A DNA stretch of 64,000 nt from Clostridiales bacterium UBA4039 (GCA_002382805.1 DGAD01000007.1:62001-126000), one strand, 5' to 3'. Positions 8,679 to 17,907 are shown, counted from the first letter of the stretch. Translations and numbers: made by a program. Notes: generated by a model from the letters alone, not told the origin.

Positions 8679-10125
8679 ATTCGGTTCAATCAAAAATAAT
8701 ATGATGATGTACTCATTAGGCATTATCCTTTTAATGGCTCTATTAAGTATGTACTCTCTAAGTATTATGGAACGATACAAAGGAGAAATTCAAGGAATGT
8801 TTGAAAAACATATTTATCTTTCACAGGTAGAATCAAGAATGAATAGCCTTGATGCAGATTTGCTTGGTTTTTTGACATCAAAAAGTTCAACAAGGTTAAA
8901 TAATTACTTGATAGGTGTCGATCAGTTGCAAAAGGATATAGGTCAAGTTGATGAGCCAATATATAATGAAGAAGACTTGATGATGAAAAATATTGTTCGC
9001 CTTATTGAAGCATATCTTAATGAAAGTAACGAAGCCATTGGATACAAGCGGCTTCGAAATGTAGAAAAATATTACGAACATTATGAGTATAGCGTACGCA
9101 TCAAGGGACATATTTTTGACTATATAGATCAACTTAATAACATGCAACTTAATCGAAATTCAAAGTCTTATCTTGATTTGGTGAATCAAATTCGATTGCT
9201 TCAATCCATTACATACATTATAGTGATTATTCTTGTTTTACTAGCGTTTACGGTCGTCTATTACATTACAGCACGTATGGTTCGTCCAATCACCCACTTG
9301 TCAGAGGCGGCAGAAGAAATTGCAAAAGGGAATTTTCAGACAGATGATGTTCATGTGGATTCTGAAGACGAGTTCCTACTGCTGGCGGCTGCATTTAATA
9401 AGATGAAAAATAGTATAAGTGAATATGTGGATGAAATGAAAAAACAAGCAGAAACAGAAACGAAACTTAAAGATGAACAGCTAAAAAATGTTAAAATGGA
9501 ACATCTATTAGACAATGCAAGGCTATATGCGCTTCAATCACAAATTAATCCACATTTTATGTTCAATACGATTAATGCAGGTGTACAGTTGTCTATCCTT
9601 GAACGTGCACCTAAGACAGGAGATTTTTTGGAGACCATGTCACGGCTTTTTCGATATAATATACAAAAAATGGACACCCATTGTACGTTGGAAGAAGAGA
9701 TAAATAATATTAAGGATTACTATGAACTTCTTAAGGTCCGTTTTGGCAAGCGTATACAATTTGAGTTTGACATTGATCTAGATGCTGTGCATGTCAAAGT
9801 TCCGCAGTTGATTTTACAGCCTCTCGTTGAAAATGCCTATATTCATGGACTTAGCGGTCTCGAAGAGGGAGGACAAATTCGGGTTGAAGTCCATAAAAAA
9901 ATAGAATATGTTGAAATTCTTGTTCAAGATACAGGGGTTGGAATGTCTAAGGAAAAACTTGAGGATATTTTTTCGAATAACTCAGGAATTGGCATTAAAA
10001 ATGTACGTGACCGACTTGAATTATTTTACCATCAACAGGAACTGTTTTTTATTGAGAGCGCCTTAGGAAAAGGTGTCAAGATAACATTAAAAATCCCGCT
10101 GAATATGGAGGGTGTCGATGTATAA
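8662..10125 (+). CDS. sensor histidine kinase, LytS/YesM-like
   Basis: A 487-residue sensor kinase. Transmembrane helices lie at about residues 14-34 and 175-200 and bracket an extracellular helical domain of about 140 residues. A HAMP domain follows (VRPITHLSEAAEEIAKGNF), then the His_kinase domain with LQSQINPHFMFNTI, whose His is the phosphorylation site, and a HATPase domain with VENAYIHG and DTGVGMS (N and G1 boxes). The start at ATG 8662 is chosen over an upstream in-frame ATG at 8614, because that one lies deep in the preceding gene and MPKLSKFGSIKNN begins a natural N-terminus. It is translationally coupled on both sides: 17 bp overlap before, 8 bp overlap with the regulator after. 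It probably reads out the anchored sugar-binding proteins next to it. Confidence 0.93.
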   Translation: MPKLSKFGSIKNNMMMYSLGIILLMALLSMYSLSIMERYKGEIQGMFEKHIYLSQVESRMNSLDADLLGFLTSKSSTRLNNYLIGVDQLQKDIGQVDEPIYNEEDLMMKNIVRLIEAYLNESNEAIGYKRLRNVEKYYEHYEYSVRIKGHIFDYIDQLNNMQLNRNSKSYLDLVNQIRLLQSITYIIVIILVLLAFTVVYYITARMVRPITHLSEAAEEIAKGNFQTDDVHVDSEDEFLLLAAAFNKMKNSISEYVDEMKKQAETETKLKDEQLKNVKMEHLLDNARLYALQSQINPHFMFNTINAGVQLSILERAPKTGDFLETMSRLFRYNIQKMDTHCTLEEEINNIKDYYELLKVRFGKRIQFEFDIDLDAVHVKVPQLILQPLVENAYIHGLSGLEEGGQIRVEVHKKIEYVEILVQDTGVGMSKEKLEDIFSNNSGIGIKNVRDRLELFYHQQELFFIESALGKGVKITLKIPLNMEGVDV

Positions 10126-11713
10126 AATACTGATTGCAGATGATGAACCGATTGTATTAGAAGGAATTAAGTTTATTATTGAAGAAAATTTTTCGGATAT
10201 AGAGATTGTAGCAACTGCTAGCTCTGGACGCGAGGCGATTGAAGCGAGCAATCGAGTAAGCCCGGATATTATTTTGATGGATATAAAAATGCCCGGCATT
10301 AATGGAATTGAGGCGATAGAGACCATTAAAAAACGCTATCCAAGCATTCGCTTTGTGATTGTCTCTGCCTATGAACAGTTTGAATATGCAAAGCAAGCTG
10401 TAGAGCTTGGAGTTAGCGAATATATCCTTAAACCCATTAATCAAGAAAAACTTCTCAATGTTTTGGAGAAGCTGACCCATGAGATTGATGCGGAGCGAAA
10501 GCAACAAGCGGTTGAAATTGAAAATAGAGAAAAATTAGAAAAAATCATACCTGTCCTTGAGCATGGATTTGTATATTCCTTGTTGCTAAACACCGATTAT
10601 CGTGAAGAATTGGTCCGTTATGAGGAGCTGTTTACGATTAATCAAGATTATGGTTATGTCATGATTTTTGAGTTTGGTGAAAAAGACGACGATGATAAAA
10701 TAGGCAACAGAATTGGAGCAGGGGTCAAAGGGCAAACATTTTACCCAAAAGTTCAAAACAAAATCAAATACAAGTGTAAATCGATTGTTGGTCCCTTAGT
10801 GATTAACCGTATGGTTGTCATTGTATTAGAAGATGAAACCGATAACGAATATCAACAGCGTATTAAAGCGATTCATTTGGCACAAACCATCATAGATAGT
10901 GTGCGTGATGATGTAGATAGCCATATTTGTGTGGGGATTGGCTCGTGTTATCGACTAGATAAGATTAGAAATTCACTGGAAGAAGCCAACCAAGCTCTTT
11001 CAAGAAATGCCAACGAAGAGATTTTACATGTGAATGATATCTTTGCGCATGAAGGCAGTGAAAAAGAATATACCTACGTTGATATAAAAGAAGATGAAAA
11101 CTATATCGTGCAATTGATGGAAAGTGGCAACGAGGAACTTGTCGCAAAAGAAGTTCAGGATTTTTTGGGGAAAATCCGCGTGAAGTTTCAAAATGATTTG
11201 GGGGATATTGTAAGCATTGCAATGGAATTAATGGTCATGGTGTTAAGCGCATCTTACAAAAATAATTTGAATGAAGCTAAAGTTGGGTACTCAACATACC
11301 TAACAGAGATTCGCAGAATGGAAAGTTTTTCAGAGCTTGTGCATTGGTGTGTAGGAAAGATTCAGTATATTACACGCTTACTTCAAGAAACCCATGTACA
11401 ACATATTTCAGATATTGTCATGTCAGCAAAAAACTATATCGACCAACATTATAATGAAGAGATTGGACTTAATGATATTTCAAAGGAGGTGGCCGTAAGC
11501 CCGCAGTATTTTAGCAAAATTTTTAAAGAAGAAATAGGCGTTACTTTTGTAGAATATGTTCGTACAAAACGAATTGATGTAGCGAAGGAGATGCTAAAAA
11601 CCAACAAATATTCTGTCAAAGAAATTTGTTATGAGATTGGTTATAATGATCCGAACTATTTTAGCCGATTATTTAAAAAGCTTGTAGGAGTAACACCAAC
11701 AGATTACAAGTAA
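10118..11713 (+). CDS. response regulator, YesN type (receiver plus AraC HTH)
   Basis: A 531-residue response regulator. The receiver (about 1-120) has ILIADDEP acidic residues, the phospho-acceptor Asp in IILMDIKMPG and the conserved Lys in YILKPI. A middle region of about 280 residues is typical of YesN proteins and may be a dimerisation or sensing part. The C-terminal AraC-type DNA-binding domain (about 430-531) has two helix-turn-helix motifs: EIGLNDISKEVAVSPQYFSK and VKEICYEIGYNDPNYFSRLF. ATG 10118 is preferred to GTG 10112, since GGAGG at 10107-10111 is six bases from it. The likely target is the transporter promoter near 16.5 kb, where a 22-bp-spaced direct repeat is found. Confidence 0.93.
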   Translation: MYKILIADDEPIVLEGIKFIIEENFSDIEIVATASSGREAIEASNRVSPDIILMDIKMPGINGIEAIETIKKRYPSIRFVIVSAYEQFEYAKQAVELGVSEYILKPINQEKLLNVLEKLTHEIDAERKQQAVEIENREKLEKIIPVLEHGFVYSLLLNTDYREELVRYEELFTINQDYGYVMIFEFGEKDDDDKIGNRIGAGVKGQTFYPKVQNKIKYKCKSIVGPLVINRMVVIVLEDETDNEYQQRIKAIHLAQTIIDSVRDDVDSHICVGIGSCYRLDKIRNSLEEANQALSRNANEEILHVNDIFAHEGSEKEYTYVDIKEDENYIVQLMESGNEELVAKEVQDFLGKIRVKFQNDLGDIVSIAMELMVMVLSASYKNNLNEAKVGYSTYLTEIRRMESFSELVHWCVGKIQYITRLLQETHVQHISDIVMSAKNYIDQHYNEEIGLNDISKEVAVSPQYFSKIFKEEIGVTFVEYVRTKRIDVAKEMLKTNKYSVKEICYEIGYNDPNYFSRLFKKLVGVTPTDYK

Positions 11714-11724
11714 GGTGGGGTAAG

Positions 11725-12771
11725 ATGAAAATTAGAGAAAAAAAGACACAGATATTCATCATCATTTTAAGTGTGGTTATTGTGGGAACACTTGGGATAG
11801 TGTTTTACAAAAATCACCAAGATAAAGTTCGAGCAGATAAAGAAAATATTACCATAGGTTACCTTTCGGACAATCTTGTTATTGAACGGTGGCAACGAGA
11901 TCAAGAAATATTTCGTGCGAACGCAACCAAGCAAGGGGCTCAAGTATTGGTCTATAATGCCAATGAAAATAATGAGACGCAAATTCAGCAGATTGAGTTA
12001 ATGATTGAAAAAAAAGTAGATGTATTAGTGATTGTGCCATATGATCGTGATGGCTTGTCAGATGTTATTGAAAAAGCGAGGGAAGCTGGCATTAAAGTTA
12101 TCGCCTATGATCGGTTGATACGCAATACAAACATTGATGCGTATATTTCCTTTGATAATGTAAAAGTCGGTGAGCTTATGGCTAGAGAACTCGTGGATAA
12201 GGTGCCTAAAGGCAATTATGTCATTATTAATGGATCGCCCGATGACAACAATTCATATATGTTTAATGAAGGATATATGAATGTCTTAACACCTGAAATT
12301 GAAAAAGGTAACATCAGTATTCTTGCTGAGATCTATGCCGAAGATTGGCGTGAAGAACCGGCTTATGATTTGATTAATCGCTTGCTCGATGAAAATCAAG
12401 AGATTGATGCTATTATTGGCGCGAATGATCGCCTGGCAGAGGCTGCAATTCGAGCCCTTGCGGAGGAAGGGCTGGCTGGGAAGGTTTACGTAGCAGGACA
12501 TGATGCAGACATATCTGCGTGCCAGCGCATTGTTGAAGGCACGCAGCATATGACAGTTTATAAACCGATTCGAACGCTGGCACAATCAGCAGTTGAACTG
12601 GCGATTGAGTTTGCAAAAGGGGAAAAACCTGTTTTTGAGCGGACTATATATAATGGAGAAGGCAATATCCCTTATATTCAACTCGATGTACTTTCAGTTA
12701 CAAAAGAAACGCTAGATGAAACCGTGATAGAGGATGGCTTTCATCTAAGAGAAGACGTCTATCGGGAATAG
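11725..12771 (+). CDS. second membrane-anchored sugar-binding protein, XylF/XylFII-like
   Basis: A 348-residue sugar-binding protein with an uncleaved-looking N-terminal helix (about residues 10-28) and no lipobox. It is close to the D-xylose-binding XylF family: IKVIAYDRLIRNTNIDAYIS, FDNVKVGELMARELV, NGSPDDNNSYMFNEG and YVAGHDADISACQRI. It starts 11 bases after the response-regulator stop, so it belongs to the same operon. In C. beijerinckii the XylFII-LytS-YesN cassette has one such protein. Here there are two, one on each side of the kinase/regulator pair, with quite different sequences. A role as xylose (or related pentose) sensor is inferred. Confidence 0.88.
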   Translation: MKIREKKTQIFIIILSVVIVGTLGIVFYKNHQDKVRADKENITIGYLSDNLVIERWQRDQEIFRANATKQGAQVLVYNANENNETQIQQIELMIEKKVDVLVIVPYDRDGLSDVIEKAREAGIKVIAYDRLIRNTNIDAYISFDNVKVGELMARELVDKVPKGNYVIINGSPDDNNSYMFNEGYMNVLTPEIEKGNISILAEIYAEDWREEPAYDLINRLLDENQEIDAIIGANDRLAEAAIRALAEEGLAGKVYVAGHDADISACQRIVEGTQHMTVYKPIRTLAQSAVELAIEFAKGEKPVFERTIYNGEGNIPYIQLDVLSVTKETLDETVIEDGFHLREDVYRE

Positions 12772-12862
12772 AAAAAATATATTGATTTTCATAGTATATA
12801 TGTTAGACTAAATAAGACAAGCAACTTAGACATTGACAAAAGAATGGCGAAGAGGGTGTATA

Positions 12863-15496
12863 ATGAAAAAAATTTATTCGATGATGGTATTAGTTTTAAT
12901 TAGTATTTTTTTTGTGGCATGTAGTAACACTTCGGATAGCGATGATCCTGCGACGTCTCAGACACAAGCAGAGCAGAGTGATCAAGTCGCAAACCAAGAT
13001 GAGGGTACGCAAGAAGACAGTCAAAATTCAGAGCCTGAACCAGAACCGGAGCCTGAACCGGAACCAACTGAAGAAGAAATCTTGGCATTAGCTGTAGAAA
13101 AACAGCAAGAGCAAGATGCTAAGAATAAAGCGAATGATGGTATATACTACGTTCCGCTTCCAGAAATTCAATCCATTGAAGATCTTAACCCAGAGTTAAA
13201 AACTGTAAAAGCAAAAGCGCTTTATGTAACAAGCAATATTGCAGGATTTAATTTTGATGAAGAAGATATTAAACTCTATGCCGACCATATTCGATATATG
13301 GCGGGTGAGACAACAGAAGCAATAGATCAAGCGCGTCTTAGCGATGTGAACCGTCTTGAAGAGATATTAGGCATTTGTATGGCGACAGAAATCAATGCCC
13401 TTGTTATTGATGTCAAAAATGATCATGGACATGTTGGGTGGAAAAGTGATATTCAACTTGTGCAAGACATTGACAGCCATAAGAATGCACCAATGAAAGA
13501 CTATGAGCGCTTATTAACATATATGGATGAACAAGATATCTATAGTATAGCACGTGTTGTTGCTTTTAAAGATCCATACTATGCTGAGGTTGTTCCAGAG
13601 CATACGATTCAGTTAAATGCTGGAGGAACATATCGTGATAAAAATGGAACAGCATGGGTGAATCCTTTTGATCCGGTGGTATGGGATTATGTCGTTGCGG
13701 TGTCTAAAGAAGCTGCGCTTCGTGGATTTAAGGAAATCCAGTATGACTATGTGCGTTTTCCGGACAATGCAGCAAAGTACAATCCTATTACACATTTTCC
13801 AGAGCGCAATCTTAGAGACAAAGACGAAGGGATTGAAGATTTTCTAAAATATGCAAACAATGCACTAGAACCCTACAATGTTCATATATCTGTGGATGTA
13901 TTTGCTCAAGCAAGTCGTTCATGGGATGATCATCCAGAAGATATAGGTCAAACTTGGCGTAAGATGGCAAACCTTTCAGATTATATATGTCCGATGATTT
14001 ATCCAAGTCACTATGGAGAAAATGTCTATGGTTTTGCAGTGCCGGACCAGCATCCTTATGATGTGGTACGGATTGCACTCCAAGAAGCGATTGAACGTAA
14101 TAGTGCCCAAAAAACACCGGGAATTATTCGACCATGGATTCAAGGTTTTACAGCAGGATGGATTCCAGGCAATATTAACTATGATGCGAATACAATTGCC
14201 AAACAAATCATTGCAGCTACAGAACTTGGTATTGATGAATATATTATTTGGGATGCGGGTAATACGTATGATCCGATGATATTCTTCTACCATGACCAAG
14301 TTGGCGAAGCCTTTCCAAAAGAAGGACAAGATATGGTGGGACGAACAGCTGAACAAGCCCTTGATCGTTATCTAACAGCAGAGCGTTATGATCGAAAAAG
14401 TCAGATTTATCTTTTGACGCCAAAACAAATGCGTGAAGAAGACTATGATGATTTTGCGGAATCTTTAGATACATCTAAAATAAAAGTTGAATCTTTTGAC
14501 ATTCTCAGTGTTGAGAAAGTGGATGATGAAAACTATACAGCCAAAGTAGATGTGACCTATAGTTCTACATCAGGTAATGCTGAACTGGTGGGCGCCCAAT
14601 ACAAAATCATCATGGAAGATGGTGTGTTTAAAATTGTCCGTCCAAAGTTAGAGTGGGTGAATCCGGAAGATTTTCCGTTAGGTTTGGTTCCAAATGAAAT
14701 GGGTCGTGTTATGGTACTGATGTACCATAACATCGGTTCAGAGGAAGCGACATGGACGCGAACACCGGAGAATTTTAAAAAAGACCTTAACACACTTTAT
14801 GAAAAAGGGTATCGTCCTATTAGTTTAAAAGACTATGCGTCGGGGAATATTACAACACAAGCAGGATATACGCCGGTCGTTATAACAGTGGATGATACCA
14901 ATAAAAACAATTTTTTCTATACGGAAGATGGTGAAATTGCTCCGGATTCCTTTGTGGGCATTTTTATGGATTTTCACAAAGCGCATCCGGATTTTCCATT
15001 AGAAGCAACTTTTTTTGCAGATGGTCCGACGGTATTTGATGAACCGGAACTAGAGAAACAAAAAGTAGATACCGTTATTGAAGCGGGTATGGATATAAGT
15101 AACCATACATTAGCCCATGCAAGTTTAAGAGAGCTTGATTCTCTAGGGATTCAAGAAGCTATTGGGCAGCAAGCGGCAGATCTTGAAAAGTTGATTGGAA
15201 TAAAAGACTATAAGGTCAATACATTAGCGCTTCCTTATGGAGAACGACCATCGGATGACGTGCTGGAAAAATTATTGTTAGCTGGAACACATGAAAATCA
15301 AACGTATGAAAATATTGCAGTATTAAATGTAGGGTGGAATCCCGCCTATTCACCTTATGATGAGCGATTTAGCGCTTTAAGTATTCCTAGGATTCGGGCC
15401 AGTGAAATGAATGTCGATAATGTGGGTATGTATAATTACATAGAATACTTTGATAAAAATCCGGGGCAGCGTTTTATCAGTGATGGAAAGCCCTGA
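12863..15496 (+). CDS. lipoprotein: DUF4015-like glycosidase fused to NodB-type deacetylase
   Basis: An 877-residue extracellular lipoprotein. The signal ends in the lipobox FVAC (Cys about 20). A spacer with an (EP)n repeat (DNA 13029-13069) leads to a putative glycoside hydrolase domain (about 100-400, DUF4015-like) containing NALVIDVKNDHG, EAALRGFKEIQYDYVRFP (Asp295) and YICPMIYPSHYG. After a linker a polysaccharide deacetylase-like domain (about 615-877) shows MYHNI, VVITVDD (Asp677/Asp678, motif 1), SNHTLAH (His748/His752, motif 2) and LALPYGERP (motif 3). All the metal and catalytic positions of NodB enzymes appear present. The two activities on one chain suggest surface polysaccharide or exopolysaccharide processing. 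ATG 12863 is chosen for its signal peptide and AGAGGG site. It lies inside the sugar-sensing locus. Confidence 0.85.
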   Translation: MKKIYSMMVLVLISIFFVACSNTSDSDDPATSQTQAEQSDQVANQDEGTQEDSQNSEPEPEPEPEPEPTEEEILALAVEKQQEQDAKNKANDGIYYVPLPEIQSIEDLNPELKTVKAKALYVTSNIAGFNFDEEDIKLYADHIRYMAGETTEAIDQARLSDVNRLEEILGICMATEINALVIDVKNDHGHVGWKSDIQLVQDIDSHKNAPMKDYERLLTYMDEQDIYSIARVVAFKDPYYAEVVPEHTIQLNAGGTYRDKNGTAWVNPFDPVVWDYVVAVSKEAALRGFKEIQYDYVRFPDNAAKYNPITHFPERNLRDKDEGIEDFLKYANNALEPYNVHISVDVFAQASRSWDDHPEDIGQTWRKMANLSDYICPMIYPSHYGENVYGFAVPDQHPYDVVRIALQEAIERNSAQKTPGIIRPWIQGFTAGWIPGNINYDANTIAKQIIAATELGIDEYIIWDAGNTYDPMIFFYHDQVGEAFPKEGQDMVGRTAEQALDRYLTAERYDRKSQIYLLTPKQMREEDYDDFAESLDTSKIKVESFDILSVEKVDDENYTAKVDVTYSSTSGNAELVGAQYKIIMEDGVFKIVRPKLEWVNPEDFPLGLVPNEMGRVMVLMYHNIGSEEATWTRTPENFKKDLNTLYEKGYRPISLKDYASGNITTQAGYTPVVITVDDTNKNNFFYTEDGEIAPDSFVGIFMDFHKAHPDFPLEATFFADGPTVFDEPELEKQKVDTVIEAGMDISNHTLAHASLRELDSLGIQEAIGQQAADLEKLIGIKDYKVNTLALPYGERPSDDVLEKLLLAGTHENQTYENIAVLNVGWNPAYSPYDERFSALSIPRIRASEMNVDNVGMYNYIEYFDKNPGQRFISDGKP

Positions 15497-15518
15497 TACT
15501 AAAAATAAGGAGTTTTGA

Positions 15519-16415
15519 ATGGACGTAAAAAAAATAAAAGGTAATACATATATCATTGATACAGGCATGTCCTATTTGGCTTTTTATAAAATCAATGAAA
15601 CAGAGATCATCATGATTGATACAGGGTGGCCCGATGAATTGGAGGGAATCATTCAAGTATTTGAAACCCATCACTTAAAACCGGTGGCAATTATAGGAAC
15701 CCATGCGCATGCAGATCACATAGGTAATAATGCAAAACTTAAAGAAAAGTATGGATGTGTCATCGCCATGCCAAAAGAAGAGGCGAATAACTGTAGCTCC
15801 CTTATGAACTTAAAAATGTATTATAATACCCAAACTCAGTCGCTATCAGATATCAAAGCGCATTATGGGTATATGGTTTGTGAGACGGATATCCATTTGT
15901 TTAAAGAACAGCAAAGTGTGTATTTAAATGGTGTGAAGTTTAAGTTGTTTCCAGCGCCTGGTCATAGTATGGCATTAACCTGTGTGATTACACCAGATGA
16001 TGTCGCTTATCTAGCGGATGCATTGATATCTAAGGAAGTCATGGAAGGGTATAAGTTGCCATTTTCTTTTGTTCTTGAACAAGACCTTCAAAGCAAACAA
16101 GCCTTGAAAAATCTAAAGTGCTCTTATTATATTGTGACCCATAAAAAGGTATATCAAGACATCAGTGGTTTAATTGAACAAAACATTGATTTTTATAAGA
16201 CAAAAGCAGAAAATGTATATGGTTTAATTACAAAGCATATGACCATGGAAGATATATTAAAGGCGGTTGTAAAGGCTTATGATATACATATATCAACGGT
16301 TTATAAATATAACGTGGTGTTTCGAATGTTACGTTGTTATGTGGAATATCTTCATGAGACCGGACGAATTAAGCAGATTGTTGATGATGGGTTTGTAAAA
16401 TATGCGCGTTGTTAG
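15519..16415 (+). CDS. MBL-fold metallo-hydrolase with C-terminal helical extension
   Basis: A 298-residue cytoplasmic beta-lactamase-fold hydrolase. The zinc motif is THAHADHIG, the second metal site is in PAPGHSMALTC, and the bridging Asp is in VAYLADALIS. Residues about 230-298 (TMEDILKAVVKAYDIHISTVYKYNVVFRM and on) form a winged-helix-like tail seen in several MBL hydrolases of Clostridia. The substrate is unknown. It begins 22 bases after the glycosidase-deacetylase gene with AAGGAG, so it is in the same operon, and a terminator-like hairpin follows near 16.5 kb. Confidence 0.88.
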   Translation: MDVKKIKGNTYIIDTGMSYLAFYKINETEIIMIDTGWPDELEGIIQVFETHHLKPVAIIGTHAHADHIGNNAKLKEKYGCVIAMPKEEANNCSSLMNLKMYYNTQTQSLSDIKAHYGYMVCETDIHLFKEQQSVYLNGVKFKLFPAPGHSMALTCVITPDDVAYLADALISKEVMEGYKLPFSFVLEQDLQSKQALKNLKCSYYIVTHKKVYQDISGLIEQNIDFYKTKAENVYGLITKHMTMEDILKAVVKAYDIHISTVYKYNVVFRMLRCYVEYLHETGRIKQIVDDGFVKYARC

Positions 16416-16498
16416 AAAAAGCGTAAAGTCCAGTTAGCACAAATTTAGTATTAAAAAAATACAGATAGCAATTCAAAAATTATTGAAGAGATTAAAAT

Positions 16499-16528
16499 AG
16501 TCATGGCATTTAAGAGACACAGTCATGG
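16499..16528 (+). promoter_or_regulatory. direct repeat AGTCATGG x2, candidate YesN binding site
   Basis: AGTCATGG occurs at 16499-16506 and again at 16521-16528, exactly 22 bp (two helical turns) apart; the flanks also match in part (A-AGTCATGG--AT). AraC-type regulators bind such in-phase direct repeats just upstream of or overlapping the -35 element. The second copy abuts the likely -35 of the transporter promoter. The spacing is seen directly; the link to the regulator at 10118 is inference. Confidence 0.5.
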
Positions 16529-16549
16529 TTATATAGTCTCTTTTTTTTT
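16512..16549 (+). terminator. terminator between MBL hydrolase gene and sugar transporter operon
   Basis: The arms AAGAGAC (16512-16518) and GTCTCTT (16536-16542) are followed by nine or more T residues. The 17-nt loop contains the second copy of the AGTCATGG repeat, so the terminator and the regulatory site overlap physically. Confidence 0.65.
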
Positions 16550-16589
16550 ATAATGAATTTAACAGTGTTAGATGTTGCAATCAACACTG
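16526..16589 (+). promoter_or_regulatory. promoter region of the ChvE-GguAB operon
   Basis: TATAAT (16549-16554) lies 17 bp after a weak -35 (TGGTTA, 16526-16531). A weak -35 is expected for an activator-dependent promoter. Downstream, the inverted repeat CAGTGTT (16563-16569) / AACACTG (16583-16589) falls in the early transcript or near the start site, a possible operator or 5' hairpin. The start codon is at 16629. Confidence 0.5.
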
Positions 16590-16628
16590 GGGGAACATAA
16601 CAATCTATATGATAAGTGGAGGTAGAAT

Positions 16629-17822
16629 ATGAAAAAATTAGTATCTGTATTACTTGCGTTAACACTTGTACTTAGTGTACTTGCATTTGTAGGCTGTGGA
16701 AGTGATGAGCCACAAGACACAGACACAGATTCCAACATGACGGATGAGTCACAAGACATGACAGATGATACAGCAGACGATACGATGGAACAAGAAGATT
16801 CCTCAGACGGTAGCGTTGATATCGGTATTGTATTACCAACAAAAGAAGAACCAAGATGGGTACAAGATGAAGCGAGATTTTTAGCAGCGATTGAAAAAAC
16901 AAACTATAATGTAGAAGTACTTTTTAGTCAAGGGGATTCAGCCAAAGAAAAACAAAATGTTGAAACATTAATCGCTAAAGGAATTAAAGTGTTGATTCTT
17001 ACACCACAAGATGGAGATGCAGCAGCAGCAGCGGTTCAAGCGGCAAAAGAAGAAGGAATTACTGTAATTTCTTATGACCGTTTAGTAACCAATACAGACG
17101 CAGTTGACTATTACATTACATTTAACTCTGTAAATGTTGGGGAAGCACAAGGTCAATATTTATTAGATCAATTAGAAGATGGAACAACTGGCAATGCATT
17201 ATACTTATATGCAGGTGCGGCAACAGATAATAATGCCTTTTTATTCTTTGAAGGTGCATGGAATAAATTACAACCTAAAATTGCTGATGGAACATTTGAA
17301 GTTATGAACTCAACCAAAGCAGTTGAATACAAAGACAAAGCAATGTTAACACGTGAAGAAATGGGCGAAATTATTGAACAAGTTACAACAGACTGGAAAC
17401 CAGAAGTAGCTTTATCTAAAGCCCAATCACACATAACTGCAGCGCCTCCAACAGGAAAAACATATATTTTAGCACCAAATGATGGAACAGCACGTTCAAT
17501 ATATGACCAATTTGCAAAAGAAGATGGTGTTGATATTTATATTACAGGTCAAGATGCTGAGATTCCTTCAGTACAATATGTTATTGACGGAAAACAAAGC
17601 ATGACGGTACTTAAAGATGTTAGAGACCTTGTAAACGGTGCGATTTTAACAGCAACAGAAGTTTTAGAAGGCAATGCAATTAAAACAAACGGTGAGTATG
17701 ACAATGGTGCAACCATTGTACCAGCAATGGATATTCCTGTAATTACAGTAACACAAGATAATGTTGCAGATACAATTATCGGATCAGGATATTATGATTC
17801 TTCTGAATTTAGTGGATTATAA
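16629..17822 (+). CDS. chvE: multiple-monosaccharide ABC transporter substrate-binding lipoprotein (ChvE-like)
   Basis: A 397-residue lipoprotein: signal plus lipobox AFVGC (Cys about 23), then an acidic Asp/Thr-rich tether (about 24-60), then a sugar-binding fold. Segments such as TVISYDRLVTNTDAVDYYIT, FNSVNVGEAQGQYLL and YITGQDAEIPSVQYVIDG place it with ChvE-type proteins, which bind several aldoses (glucose, galactose, arabinose, xylose). Codon use is strongly restricted (ACA, TTA, GAA, GTA), fitting high expression. A 13-bp hairpin follows the stop before the ATPase gene, as is common after binding-protein genes. The exact ligand cannot be read from the sequence. Confidence 0.9.
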   Translation: MKKLVSVLLALTLVLSVLAFVGCGSDEPQDTDTDSNMTDESQDMTDDTADDTMEQEDSSDGSVDIGIVLPTKEEPRWVQDEARFLAAIEKTNYNVEVLFSQGDSAKEKQNVETLIAKGIKVLILTPQDGDAAAAAVQAAKEEGITVISYDRLVTNTDAVDYYITFNSVNVGEAQGQYLLDQLEDGTTGNALYLYAGAATDNNAFLFFEGAWNKLQPKIADGTFEVMNSTKAVEYKDKAMLTREEMGEIIEQVTTDWKPEVALSKAQSHITAAPPTGKTYILAPNDGTARSIYDQFAKEDGVDIYITGQDAEIPSVQYVIDGKQSMTVLKDVRDLVNGAILTATEVLEGNAIKTNGEYDNGATIVPAMDIPVITVTQDNVADTIIGSGYYDSSEFSGL

Positions 17823-17843
17823 GAAATCGTAGAATTTGATAGT

Positions 17844-17873
17844 AGTAGTGGTGGGCTTTGGCCCATCACTATT
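17844..17873 (+). promoter_or_regulatory. intercistronic hairpin after the binding-protein gene
   Basis: A 13-bp stem (17844-17856 with 17861-17873, loop TTTG, two G-T pairs) with only a weak T run afterwards. It lies 21 bases after the chvE-like stop and 34 before the ATPase start. Such hairpins usually protect the upstream message or terminate partly, giving more binding protein than transporter. Confidence 0.6.
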
Positions 17874-17907
17874 ATAAATTTTGATTGTAGTTGATAGGAG
17901 CTTGTGT

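Noticed and set aside
8388..9147. Long minus-strand frames across the first kinase locus
   Set aside because: They are antisense shadows of well-supported + strand genes, with no ribosome site or recognisable product.
13029..13069. Variable tandem repeat coding (EP)n in the glycosidase-deacetylase lipoprotein
   Set aside because: It is a short low-complexity linker with mixed codons, typical for tethers of surface lipoproteins; it does not look like a phase-variation repeat.
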